64,000 nt of DNA from positions 6,410-70,409 of the forward strand of contig CAZJYI010000050.1 of NCBI GenBank assembly GCA_964550025.1, given 5' to 3'. Both the position numbers and the translations under genes were made by a program. The stretch comes from CAZJYI01 sp964550025 (GTDB lineage: Bacteria > Verrucomicrobiota > Kiritimatiellia > UBA8416 > CAYOBW01). Every line of letters begins with the position of its first letter. Positions within the stretch are counted from its first letter, which is position 1. The notes beneath the pieces are model-generated. The model had not been told where the DNA came from. It saw nothing but the letters and a program-made list of their open reading frames with translations, and searched no databases. This document shows positions 34,696 to 43,523 of this stretch, in pieces.

Positions 34696-37600
34696 TCACC
34701 GGCTCCCTCCACCAAACCGAATCCTGGGATCGAGCCAGAGCAGGAGCAGATCGCTCACCAGGGTACCGATGACTCCCAGGAGGCTCAGCACCATCAGCAT
34801 GGAACCCGCCAGGTACATGTCTTCGTTCAGCAGGGCTTCCAGCATGAGCGGACCGACAGTCGGCAGGGAAAGCACCATGGCGACGATCGCGCCGCCGGAA
34901 ATCAGCATCGGGAAGAGCCCGCCGATGCCGGAGATAAAGGGGTTCAATGCCATCCGCACCGGGTACTTGAAGAGCAGCTTCATGGGCCTGACGCCCTTGG
35001 CACGCGCGGTGGTCACGTAAGGCTTCTTCAACTCATCCAGGAGATTGCCGCGCATGACGCGAATCATGCCGGCCGTCCCGGCCACGCCAAGGACGACGAT
35101 GGGCACCCAGATGTGCTTCATGAGGTCGAGCACCTTCGGCCAGTCCCATTCCGGCTGTGCGCCGAACTCGGCGGAGAAGAGGCCTTCAACCGTAATGCCA
35201 AACCACGTCTTGGCTGCGAAACACAGCAACAGGGTCAGGAGGAAGCTGGGCACACACATGCCGATGAAGCCAATGAAAGTCAGTATGTAGTCGCCTGCGG
35301 AGTACTGGCGAACGGCGGAGTAGATACCGATCGGGATGGCCAGGGCCCAGGTGAAGAGAATCGTCCCGAGAGAGATCAGTATCGTCTGCAGGACGCGGTC
35401 CCCGACGACCTCGTTGACGGGGCGCGACGTCTGCATGGACCACCCCAGGTGCCCCTGCAGCAGTCCCTTGTCCGCGGGAGCGAACGATCGGAACCAGTAG
35501 AGTCCCATCCAGCGGAGATAGCGGGAGTGCATCGGGTCTTTGAGGTGGAAGCGTTCCTCCAGCGAACGGATCTGTTCGATGTCCGCTTCGTCGCCGTTCA
35601 AGCGCAGCTCCATGATCCGGGATTCGACGTAGTCACCGGGGGGAAGCTGGATGATGGTGAAAGAGACAACGGAGATGACCAGGAGCGTCGGGATCATCAA
35701 CAGCAGGCGGCGTCCGACGAAAGGGTGCTTCAGGGCCGCCATCAGCAGGAACAGGCCGAGTACTCCCATGAACCCGTAGCGCAACAGATTGCCCAGCCAC
35801 GGGCTGCCCCCGGCCACCGTTTCCGCGGCAGCCTGCGCGGCCCTGGGAAGCGTGGGTTCCAGAATCGACTGCTTCATTTGCGCAATCGCTCCGGGCGAAT
35901 CCGTGCCGTCCTCGAAGTAGTAGGTCTCGAACCCCGCGTTAGCCGGGCTCTGGAAGTCCCACGAATAGACAGCCGTGCGCGGCACGTTGCGGAAACCGTC
36001 CTTGACCAGCATCAGGATTGGCGGCGGGGTACAGATGTTGATGGTCCACAGGTTGTCGGCCGCAATCTCCAACGCCTCATTGAAGACCGCCTTCTGCGCG
36101 GCGCGATCGGCCTCCTGCATTGCGCGATCGTAGACGACCATGGCACGGCGGACGGGATGGTCCGCCGGCGGCTCGATGCAGCGTGGGCTCGAACGCGCGA
36201 GCGGATCCCCGTACAACCCGCCGCGCCGGTACCAGGCCGCGTACCCGAGGGCGAAGAACGATTCGTTCACGGGCACGAAATAGCGCGGCTGGATCAGGGG
36301 CATGAACTCGCCGTTTCCGCCCCACGCGTCAAAATCGTGTTCCAGGGCGTACTGCTCGACACGGAACAGCGTGCGGTTGCGGGCCCTCAGGATGGCGCGC
36401 ACGCCCACGCGCCCCCAGTCCCGGATCACGAACTGCGAAGGCCCTTCGCCCGTGAAGTTACTCACGTCGAGGAAGAACGTCATGCGCGTCCCGTCCCTGA
36501 ATGTGCGGTACCCCTCGTAGTCGCGCTGCGTCAGGCCGATCTGGTCCAGCAGGCGGCTTGCCTCGTCGGGCCGGTGTTCCACACCCGCTTTGTAGAGCCG
36601 CGGATTGTGGAAGTAGGAGGCGGGCCCCGGCGAGCAGGTGGCGGGTACGAGCTGTCCACCGTACTCCGCATCGATAATGGCCTCGCGGTCGATGGCCAGC
36701 GAGAGGGCGCGGCGGAAACGCGCGTCATTGAGGAGCTCGTGCTTCTTCCCGGTCGTCGGATCCTCCGGATCGATGCGCCGGTTCAGGTTGGGCTGGATGG
36801 CGAACGCCGAGCGGTCACCCGAGTACCAGTGATACACCTCGTAGCCCCCGGTCTTGCGCTGGTCCATGACGTAGGCGTAGTCGTCGTAGCGAATGTGCCG
36901 CGCCTGCATGGTCAACTGCCCCCCGCCGGCCGTCATCGCCACCATTTCCAGGGCGCGCTGATTGAACAGCAGCCGGTCGACGTAGGGGAGCTGGTTGCCC
37001 TGCGTGTCCACCGTGAAGTAGTAGGGATTGCGCACGAGAGTCTGCGGCGGATTGGCTTTGTACGTCCGGTAGATCCACGGCCAGAGCCTGGGGTGTTCCG
37101 GGTTGTGCCACTGCTGTCGGTCGTAGTACAGGCCCACGCGATCAGAGATGCCGAGGCGCTCCATCATCTCCTCGCACAGCGCCTCGTCGCCGATCAGCGG
37201 GTGGAACTGCTCGAGATAGTGCTTTGGACTGTCGCAGACGTCCACCCCGTCATACGTTGCCATCTGCGCCAGGAAGACGCCCTTGGGATGGGGAAAAACG
37301 AAGCGCACGGTGTGCGGCCCGAGCCTTTCGACACGGCCGGCTTTTCCTTTGACGCGCATAAACTCGGGCGGGGCTCCCGTGATCTTCCTGCAGAGCATCT
37401 CCCGTTCCCACCAGTAGACGATGTCATCGGCCGTGAAGGGGTGCCCGTCAGACCATCGCATGCCGCGGCGAAGCTCGAATGTGAACTCACGGCTGTCCGG
37501 CGAGACCTCGTAGCTTCTGGCAACGTGCGGGACGATGGGATATCCCGTCGGCGACCAGCGAACCAGCGCCGGGTAGGCAAGGCGGGAGCGCACGATACCG

Positions 37601-38013
37601 ACGTCGTTGAGCGACAGGGCAGCCCGGAACCAGGTGCCGCCATAGCGCCCGACGCCTTCCACACCCTCGAGCACACAAGGCTCCGAACCGACGCGCTCGG
37701 CAACGGGAGGCAGTTTGCCCTCTTCCACCAGGTCGCGCAGGATCGGCGCCTCTCCCTTTGGGTACCACGCCGCGTCTTCCCCCTCGGCATAGTCCACGTC
37801 GCGGTGGATCACGACGGGGTTGTCCGGGTCTATGCGCGTGTCGCGCAGTTCTTTGACGGCGGCCAGCTCCTCTGGTGAGTAGTCGAACGCCGCCTGCCCC
37901 TCCAGATCCGGCCGCGCCAACCAGGCCAGCGCAACCGCCAGCACAGCAAGACCGGCGCATACGGAGGCGAGACGCAAGAGAGCCTGGAGAAGGCATGTAG
38001 CTCGTTGACTCAT
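34696..38013 (-). CDS. Fused peptide-binding protein and ABC permease (OppA-OppB)
   Basis: The 1,105-residue protein starts with a signal/anchor segment (about 15-35), a complete family 5 extracellular solute-binding domain (about 60-720; YPALVRWSPTGYPIVPHVA, EFTFELRRGMRWSDGHPFTADD, RFRRALSLAIDREAI) and, after an extra membrane helix (about 740-757), a DppB/OppB-type permease (about 762-1105; IPTLLVISVVSFTIIQLPPGD, TTARAKGVRPMKLLFKYPVR). Binding protein and permease are normally separate genes. The reading is continuous across the junction. ATG 38013 is used; TTG 38031 is possible. Substrate is presumably oligopeptide-like. Confidence 0.85.
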   Translation of the reverse strand: MSQRATCLLQALLRLASVCAGLAVLAVALAWLARPDLEGQAAFDYSPEELAAVKELRDTRIDPDNPVVIHRDVDYAEGEDAAWYPKGEAPILRDLVEEGKLPPVAERVGSEPCVLEGVEGVGRYGGTWFRAALSLNDVGIVRSRLAYPALVRWSPTGYPIVPHVARSYEVSPDSREFTFELRRGMRWSDGHPFTADDIVYWWEREMLCRKITGAPPEFMRVKGKAGRVERLGPHTVRFVFPHPKGVFLAQMATYDGVDVCDSPKHYLEQFHPLIGDEALCEEMMERLGISDRVGLYYDRQQWHNPEHPRLWPWIYRTYKANPPQTLVRNPYYFTVDTQGNQLPYVDRLLFNQRALEMVAMTAGGGQLTMQARHIRYDDYAYVMDQRKTGGYEVYHWYSGDRSAFAIQPNLNRRIDPEDPTTGKKHELLNDARFRRALSLAIDREAIIDAEYGGQLVPATCSPGPASYFHNPRLYKAGVEHRPDEASRLLDQIGLTQRDYEGYRTFRDGTRMTFFLDVSNFTGEGPSQFVIRDWGRVGVRAILRARNRTLFRVEQYALEHDFDAWGGNGEFMPLIQPRYFVPVNESFFALGYAAWYRRGGLYGDPLARSSPRCIEPPADHPVRRAMVVYDRAMQEADRAAQKAVFNEALEIAADNLWTINICTPPPILMLVKDGFRNVPRTAVYSWDFQSPANAGFETYYFEDGTDSPGAIAQMKQSILEPTLPRAAQAAAETVAGGSPWLGNLLRYGFMGVLGLFLLMAALKHPFVGRRLLLMIPTLLVISVVSFTIIQLPPGDYVESRIMELRLNGDEADIEQIRSLEERFHLKDPMHSRYLRWMGLYWFRSFAPADKGLLQGHLGWSMQTSRPVNEVVGDRVLQTILISLGTILFTWALAIPIGIYSAVRQYSAGDYILTFIGFIGMCVPSFLLTLLLCFAAKTWFGITVEGLFSAEFGAQPEWDWPKVLDLMKHIWVPIVVLGVAGTAGMIRVMRGNLLDELKKPYVTTARAKGVRPMKLLFKYPVRMALNPFISGIGGLFPMLISGGAIVAMVLSLPTVGPLMLEALLNEDMYLAGSMLMVLSLLGVIGTLVSDLLLLWLDPRIRFGGGSR

Positions 38014-38073
38014 ATGGGGGCGAGTGTACAACGGAAGACCGATGGGGAACAGAGCAAATGGGAACGCGCCGGG

Positions 38074-38652
38074 TCACTTCAACGAGGTCGGTCTCTGCCA
38101 GACCTCCTTCTTCAGAGCATCGAGGTCCGCGGCCAGAAGCGTCTTCTCTTCCTCGTCCTCTACCTCGGCAAGCTGAGCACGCGCCTTGGACAGGTGCCCG
38201 GAAGCGCGCGCCGTGTTCCCGGCGACCGCCTCGGCCCGGGCGAGGGCCTCGTAAGCATAGCCCAGGTAGAATGGCGACAGACGGTTGTCCACGGACACCT
38301 TGAGACATTTCTCCCCGTAGCGTCTTGCCAGGCGGACCTCGCCGGCGAGGGCGTAGACCCTCGACACCTGCCAATACCCGATCGACAGGTTCCGCGGTTT
38401 GCGGTCGCTTCGCTGCTTCCAGTGCCAGAGGGACGCATTCGCGAGGAGGATCATGTTCTCCACGTCCTCGGGCGACCGGTCAGCCTTGTCGATCAGACTC
38501 CAACACTTGTTGAAACAACCCGCCGAAAAGGCCTGATGGATCTTCTGCCGGTCTGTTTGCTCCGACGTGCCACCCGACCACCCCTGTTCGCCGGCAAGAG
38601 CTGAAACCACAAAGAACGTCATGAGAAGGACAGCATAGCCGAGAAAGCGCAT
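38074..38652 (-). CDS. Hypothetical exported helical protein
   Basis: The 192-residue protein has a signal peptide (MRFLGYAVLLMTFFVVSALA) and a helical, TPR-like remainder with two early cysteines (GCFNKCW) and helices such as YALAGEVRLARRYGEKCL and YAYEALARAEAVAGN. GGAGG precedes the start. It lies upstream of the transporter fusion on the same strand, 60 bases away, and may be co-transcribed. No function is recognised. Confidence 0.7.
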   Translation of the reverse strand: MRFLGYAVLLMTFFVVSALAGEQGWSGGTSEQTDRQKIHQAFSAGCFNKCWSLIDKADRSPEDVENMILLANASLWHWKQRSDRKPRNLSIGYWQVSRVYALAGEVRLARRYGEKCLKVSVDNRLSPFYLGYAYEALARAEAVAGNTARASGHLSKARAQLAEVEDEEEKTLLAADLDALKKEVWQRPTSLK

Positions 38653-38957
38653 ATCGATACCTCCACGGGTGCGTTAGCCGGAACGAGTGGCAGGCATGCT
38701 AACAAACGCCGGCTGCCCCCACAACGTCTATCGCGCAGACGCTACGTGCCGAGAATCGGCGAGCCCGGAGTGCTGCTGCTCAATTCGATCCCAATGGGCC
38801 GTGTTGCCGCGGGTCTCGTCGGCAAATCCCTTGAGCCGGTGTCTCCGGCTGCGATATACTCGTGCTTCGTCAACTTGCCGATACTATGTGGGCATTTATT
38901 CCAGCTATTGGGGCTCTGAACCGGCTTCCCGAAACACGGGATTGCGTTCGCACTGCC
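38653..38957. other. Intergenic region upstream of the large exported protein
   Basis: About 305 bases with no gene. A promoter candidate at 38831-38860 is the only signal noted. Confidence 0.5.
38831..38860 (+). promoter_or_regulatory. Candidate sigma-70-type promoter
   Basis: TTGAGC (38831-38836) and TATACT (38855-38860) are 18 bases apart. A start near 38867 would exclude the first in-frame codon at 38862 of the following gene. Confidence 0.4.
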
Positions 38958-41900
38958 ATGTCCCTGGCCGCCGCTTTCGTCTTTGGCGTGCCATGGGTTA
39001 CCGGCCTGGCTGCGCCCCCCGTACCCGAAGTCGTCATCACGGAGCCCGTGAGCGTTGCCCAGTACGAGGATGCGATCGTCATCTATCTCCATGGCTTCGA
39101 CGTGGCCCTTACCCGCTATCCCGGCCTCGAACTGGACTACCGTCTGATCTTCCCCGACGGATCCGTGGGCGACGCGCGTACGCTGGATCTCACCAAGCCC
39201 TGGGAGAAGCCTGCCGTCATCCTCCGCAAGGACGGGACGGAGTATGCGGGGATCGTCCTTGGCGCGAGCAGCGGTACAAACGTCTTCTTCCGCCGTCTGT
39301 ACGAGTTGAACGACGCCCTGGAGACACAGACGCAGATTCCCACACTGGCGCAGAACGCCTCTATCGAGCCCGGCCGATTCCTGGTGGAGGCGCCGGAGAT
39401 TCCGCACCCTGATCTGACCGACCTCAATGCCGTGACCGTCGGGGCCGCGCAACGGACCAACGATTTCGATGCGGCTACCCTCCATGTCAAGAGCGACATC
39501 AACTACCCGCTTGTTTCCAGCGCACAGCTTGCAGCCCTGACTATGCAGACGGATCACCCGACAAACCGTGCGAAGCGCAGCATCTATGTGCCGCTCAAGT
39601 CGCAACTCTACGATCAGGTTACCGGGAATCCCTCCTCCGTGTTGCATTACCTGTGCGAGATACCCCTGGACCCGGCCTGGCTCAACGGAGCCGAGGATGC
39701 CATCATCAACCTGGAGCCGGACGACATCAAGGTGCATTGGACGGACCGGGAGTACCAGGGCCGGAACTACCTGGGCCATCACGGCGGGGGGCTGGGTCAG
39801 GGCACGGGTACGATGGACGTGGGCCCCGACGGCAACATCTACTTCTCCCACAGCATGCCGGCCGATGTGGTGCGGTTCAATATCCATACGAGAACGGTCC
39901 AGATTCCGCCGGTGGACATGGACGAGCTGGCCAACCGGTACCTGCCGACGGACGATGAGATCCTGGGCAACGGCGGTGAGAACAAGAATGGCCGTTGGAA
40001 CGGCTACAAAATGGTGGCGAGCATGAACCACTCGACACCCCGCCGGATGCTCTTTGGCAGGACGATTAACGACTATCTCTCCAACGGGACCTATGGATGG
40101 GCCGGGCTCTTTACCCTGCCCACCGGCTGGGACGATCCCGTGGCGTTCACGAACGAGTTCCGATTCCTGGTCGGGTCCTGGCCAAGCGCCGACTACAGTT
40201 TCTACGACGCGCTGCCCGCACCGGGCGGCCCCAATCGCCGCATTCAATACTTCCGGACCTGGGGCGATTCCGTTTTCGTCAAGGATTACCCGCGAACGGA
40301 GGGCGGCCCCTGGCGCGTGGATATCTCCAGCAGCAACACGGTGGTGGCCTTCGGCACGGAGGAGACGTTTCCCGGCGACTTTGGCGACTATTCCAGCAAG
40401 CCCCGGGACACTCTCGCTTACAACGCCACGATGATCTCCTGGCAGGACTACGGTCTCCTTGCCATGGACCGCAACGACCTGTACAAGGCGCTGACGGGAA
40501 CGAACACGACGAGCTATTCGGGTACGCTGGAAGTCAATTACGACGCCATCGGGCACATGCTGCAGAACACGAATGACTTCGGGCTCATCCTCGACAACAT
40601 TGGAGGGCCTTCACTGGCCCCGGTGTACATGGCGAGTCCTGCACCGGGCAGAGACGGGTCACTGCTCGGCGTGGCGGAATACGGCTATTATCTTGCGGAA
40701 TTCGATGTGAGATCCGCCACACCCGGGGAGGTGCAGAAGGACTATCTCACTATCGACTCCGTCGATCCGGGCCTGGAGCTTCCCCTGTCTCCGGGGCTGG
40801 GGCCGTATACGTATGAGTGGTGCCATCTCGAGGGGGACGACTGGCTATACATCGGGGGCTACACCGGCCTGACCCGTTTCCGATACAGCACGAACGGCAC
40901 ACCCTTGCCGCGCCACAGGATGGAGACCTTCCACACCGACCTGGATTCACACCACCTCGACGCGGCGGGTTCCGGATCCATCAAGCGATACCGCTACCAG
41001 CAGCATGGACTCGACGACCGCATGTTTCTCACCGGTACACATACCGCGGGGCGCGGGGGGACAGGCTACTCCGGCGGCCTGCTCTCCTTCCACAAGACGC
41101 AGTTGGATACGTTGTGGCGCCTCAGCTACATGGGCCGATGCTACAACACCGTGCGGCTGCGAAGCCGGATTGTGCGTGAAACGGATGGCTCGCCGCTCCA
41201 GGAATTCTGCATGCGGGGCATATTGAACCACGCCTACACCAACACCGTGGACCAGGTGGACATCCCGGCGAATCATGACCCGAAAGTGTTCCTGTACGAT
41301 GTCCCGGCCGGCGGGGATATGCGCGACCGGATGGGGTTCAGCGTGCCACTGCTGGAGGGCAAAGAGGTGCTCGACGACATCGCGTACAGCAACGACCGGC
41401 GCTACCTGCTGATCTTGCAGGGCGACCGGATTCTCACCTTCGACCCACAGTCCAACCGGTACATCGACGGCAAGCGCCTGACCTTCGGCAGTGGGATCCA
41501 TATCGAAGACTTCTACCGACCCGATCACCACCTGATCCGCGCGCCCGATGACCGTCTGCTCCTCTATGCGGCGCCCTCGGAAAGCGCGACAAGCGCCACC
41601 TTTCTCGAAGTGCGTGTCTCGCCGGTCGGGGAACTCTCCTTTGCGCCCTACCTGGAACTGCGGGCCGGTTCTTCGAGTGATCTGAAGGAGACCCTGGGAG
41701 TCCAGCACGCCTTCCTGCCTGACCTCGGCAACGACGATGGTTCCTACGATCTGTTCCTCGGACAGCGCTCGCCGGACACCGACTGCCGCCTCATCGAAGA
41801 CTTCGTCCCGCCGAGGCGGCATGATCCGGCCCGGACGTTGAACGTTCTGTCGCGCGGCAGGGGCGGGGTGTCCATTGCCGGGGCCAAGCCGGGAGTGACG

Positions 41901-42107
41901 CCATACAGCGCGACCTGCTCCGACGGGCAGCGCGTTACTCTGGTGGCCTCCACCCCGATCGGACATCTCTTCAAGGAATGGCGAGACGAGAACGGAAACC
42001 CGTTGGGCACGGACAACGCGCTGCAGGTCGACATGGATGTCGATCGAATCGTCACGGCGGTCTATGAACACACCCCCGAACGCAGCACCATCCTCATCGT
42101 GGAGTAG
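38958..42107 (+). CDS. Large exported protein with C-terminal InlB-type repeat
   Basis: The product of about 1,049 residues has a hydrophobic signal-like N-terminus (MSLAAAFVFGVPWVTGLAAP) and a beta-rich body with propeller-like strands (GTGTMDVGPDGNIYFSHSM, DDWLYIGGYTGLTRFRYS). The last about 80 residues resemble a divergent InlB B-repeat (VTLVASTPIGHLFKEWRDENG), a surface-adhesion module. No catalytic motif is recognised. The start is uncertain: in-frame codons at 38862, 38886 and 38958 all lack a ribosome site; 38958 is chosen because it puts the hydrophobic segment at the N-terminus. Probably extracellular or outer surface. Confidence 0.7.
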   Translation: MSLAAAFVFGVPWVTGLAAPPVPEVVITEPVSVAQYEDAIVIYLHGFDVALTRYPGLELDYRLIFPDGSVGDARTLDLTKPWEKPAVILRKDGTEYAGIVLGASSGTNVFFRRLYELNDALETQTQIPTLAQNASIEPGRFLVEAPEIPHPDLTDLNAVTVGAAQRTNDFDAATLHVKSDINYPLVSSAQLAALTMQTDHPTNRAKRSIYVPLKSQLYDQVTGNPSSVLHYLCEIPLDPAWLNGAEDAIINLEPDDIKVHWTDREYQGRNYLGHHGGGLGQGTGTMDVGPDGNIYFSHSMPADVVRFNIHTRTVQIPPVDMDELANRYLPTDDEILGNGGENKNGRWNGYKMVASMNHSTPRRMLFGRTINDYLSNGTYGWAGLFTLPTGWDDPVAFTNEFRFLVGSWPSADYSFYDALPAPGGPNRRIQYFRTWGDSVFVKDYPRTEGGPWRVDISSSNTVVAFGTEETFPGDFGDYSSKPRDTLAYNATMISWQDYGLLAMDRNDLYKALTGTNTTSYSGTLEVNYDAIGHMLQNTNDFGLILDNIGGPSLAPVYMASPAPGRDGSLLGVAEYGYYLAEFDVRSATPGEVQKDYLTIDSVDPGLELPLSPGLGPYTYEWCHLEGDDWLYIGGYTGLTRFRYSTNGTPLPRHRMETFHTDLDSHHLDAAGSGSIKRYRYQQHGLDDRMFLTGTHTAGRGGTGYSGGLLSFHKTQLDTLWRLSYMGRCYNTVRLRSRIVRETDGSPLQEFCMRGILNHAYTNTVDQVDIPANHDPKVFLYDVPAGGDMRDRMGFSVPLLEGKEVLDDIAYSNDRRYLLILQGDRILTFDPQSNRYIDGKRLTFGSGIHIEDFYRPDHHLIRAPDDRLLLYAAPSESATSATFLEVRVSPVGELSFAPYLELRAGSSSDLKETLGVQHAFLPDLGNDDGSYDLFLGQRSPDTDCRLIEDFVPPRRHDPARTLNVLSRGRGGVSIAGAKPGVTPYSATCSDGQRVTLVASTPIGHLFKEWRDENGNPLGTDNALQVDMDVDRIVTAVYEHTPERSTILIVE

Positions 42108-42197
42108 CCGGCGCCGTCCGGGTCCACGGAACGGAGTTGCCGCCTCGCCGTCGTATGCGCTTTGCATCTCCGGCCGGATCGGGTATGAAGGACACGC

Positions 42198-42404
42198 GTG
42201 CCGGCGTACGCATCACCAGGCAAGCTCCGGTCGAAGAGACAGAAGACCAAGCAAACGATTCAACACGGCCGGGTCATGAAGGAGTATGCCGACGTACCCA
42301 AGAGGTTGCTGAAAAAGACCGAGGCGCTCAAGGAACACTTCGCGGCCAGCATCGAATACGTTGGAAGCCTCAAGCCCAAAGCAACGAAACGAAAACGTGC
42401 CTGA
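42198..42404 (+). CDS. Possible small lysine-rich protein
   Basis: A 68-codon frame (GTG start; a shorter ATG start lies at 42276) encodes a basic, helical product ending KPKATKRKRA. Codon use in the second half looks protein-like (MKEYADVPKRLLKKTEALKE). There is no recognised family and no strong ribosome site, so it may be chance. Confidence 0.3.
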   Translation: MPAYASPGKLRSKRQKTKQTIQHGRVMKEYADVPKRLLKKTEALKEHFAASIEYVGSLKPKATKRKRA

Positions 42405-42535
42405 CCCTACCCGGCCCGGGCAGCGAGACGGTTCGGTCCCGTGACGTCGCCTGGACCGGAGTATCTCGAGAGTTCCTCCCTTCCGTGAGTTCTGTAACTA
42501 CAACCTGCCATCTTCTTGTTTTCCTGACACGATTT

Positions 42536-42577
42536 ACAGGATCTACGGGATGGGAAGGGCGATCCTGTAGATCCTGT
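42536..42577. repeat. Hairpin element built from GATCCTGT units
   Basis: ACAGGATCTACGGGAT (42536-42551) pairs with ATCCTGTAGATCCTGT (42562-42577) at 15 of 16 positions. Further TGATCCTGTCC units follow to 42588. Confidence 0.7.
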
Positions 42578-42727
42578 TGATCCTGTCCAATGTTCCCGTT
42601 TGGCTGCAGCTAGGCCGCGCTGTGCATTTTGTGGCCAATCGTCGAGCGAACCATGCGTCGATCCCCTGTATCGCCAGCACTTCGGCGTGACGAAATGGTC
42701 GTCGCGATCTGTCGAGCAGGGACTGTC

Positions 42728-42798
42728 GTGCGGGGACAGACCCTGCACGGTCAGGGCGGGGTCAGGTTGTGCGGGGACAGGCCCTGCCTCTTTTTTTT
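42728..42798. repeat. Duplicated GTGCGGGGACAG motif ending in a T-run
   Basis: GTGCGGGGACAGACCCTGC (from 42728) recurs as GTGCGGGGACAGGCCCTGC (from 42769), 41 bases apart, and is followed by TTTTTTTT (42791-42798). CAGGGC / GCCCTG pairing makes a terminator possible. Confidence 0.5.
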
Positions 42799-42809
42799 GC
42801 ACTTTGCTG

Positions 42810-42840
42810 TTGCATTTGCCGGCCGGGCAGGTAGTATACA
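42810..42840 (+). promoter_or_regulatory. Weak promoter candidate for the Rrf2-type gene
   Basis: TTGCAT (42810-42815) and TATACA (42835-42840) are 19 bases apart, longer than ideal. The AT-rich stretch just downstream (42835-42875) could hold the regulator's own operator. Confidence 0.25.
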
Positions 42841-43023
42841 TGACTATCTTGACCGGAAATATCGTATATACAGCACTACAGGATGCTCACCCCCTCCCCA
42901 CCGTGGAAACGGGACGGAGGGCGGCAGGAGCGTGCCACCGAGCAGGATGGGGTCTGGCGGCGCGTTCGTCAAGGATTACCGCAGTGCAGGATGAAGCTGA
43001 CCGGGGAGGCGGCTGGACCAAAC

Positions 43024-43030
43024 GAGGAGG
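43024..43030 (+). promoter_or_regulatory. Ribosome-binding site deciding the Rrf2-type gene's start
   Basis: GAGGAGG abuts an ATG at 43031 but is nine bases from the ATG at 43040, so the latter is the likely start. Confidence 0.7.
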
Positions 43031-43039
43031 ATGGAACGT

Positions 43040-43480
43040 ATGCTGAAGCTATCGACCAAAGGCAGGTACGCGGTGCGCATCATGGTGCGGCTCACAATGC
43101 GCGATTCGGACAGGCCGGTACGGAAGCAGGAAATCGCGACGGCAGAGGGCATATCGGCGGACTACGTGGAACAGATTCTGATGAAACTCAAGACCGCGGG
43201 TCTCGTGCAGAGCCACCGGGGGGCGCGCGGCGGCTTCTCGCTGGCATGCGACCCGCAGAAAACGGATGTGGCCGTAATCCTCCGGGCCACGGAGGGACCG
43301 GTCGCCCTTGCTCCCTGTACGGAGGGCGAGTGTCAGCGGTCAACGAACTGCGTTACTCGCCCGGTATGGGAACGCGCGGCAGAAGCGATCGAATCCGTGT
43401 TCTCGAGCGTCACGCTTGGCCAACTGGCGGACGAGGCGAGACGGCTTCAGGCGTCGGAAGCACCTGACTACTATATCTAA
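43040..43480 (+). CDS. Rrf2-family transcriptional regulator (IscR-like)
   Basis: The 146-residue protein has the Rrf2 winged helix (LSTKGRYAVRIMVRLTM, ISADYVEQILMKLKTAGLVQSHRGARGGF) and three cysteines C93, C98 and C104 spaced almost as the Fe-S ligands of IscR (C92, C98, C104). It therefore probably binds an iron-sulfur cluster and senses Fe-S or cysteine status. It precedes metY by 43 bases and iscS by 1.5 kb on the same strand, so it likely controls sulfur metabolism here and its own promoter. Confidence 0.9.
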   Translation: MLKLSTKGRYAVRIMVRLTMRDSDRPVRKQEIATAEGISADYVEQILMKLKTAGLVQSHRGARGGFSLACDPQKTDVAVILRATEGPVALAPCTEGECQRSTNCVTRPVWERAAEAIESVFSSVTLGQLADEARRLQASEAPDYYI

Positions 43481-43523
43481 CGTTCACTTCCTACATCAGT
43501 CAAAAGAAACAGGAGAGCCAGAC

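Larger units (their letters stand above)
42405..43039. other. Intergenic region with hairpin and repeat elements
   Basis: The 635 bases carry a 16-bp hairpin (42536-42577), two direct copies of a GTGCGGGGACAG motif (42728 and 42769) with a T-run, and a promoter candidate. No credible gene is seen. Confidence 0.6.

Noticed and set aside
34147..37878. A 1,243-codon open frame on the plus strand
   Set aside because: It is antisense to the fused transporter gene, contains no recognisable domain and is Arg/His/Gly-rich as expected for a shadow of a GC-rich gene.
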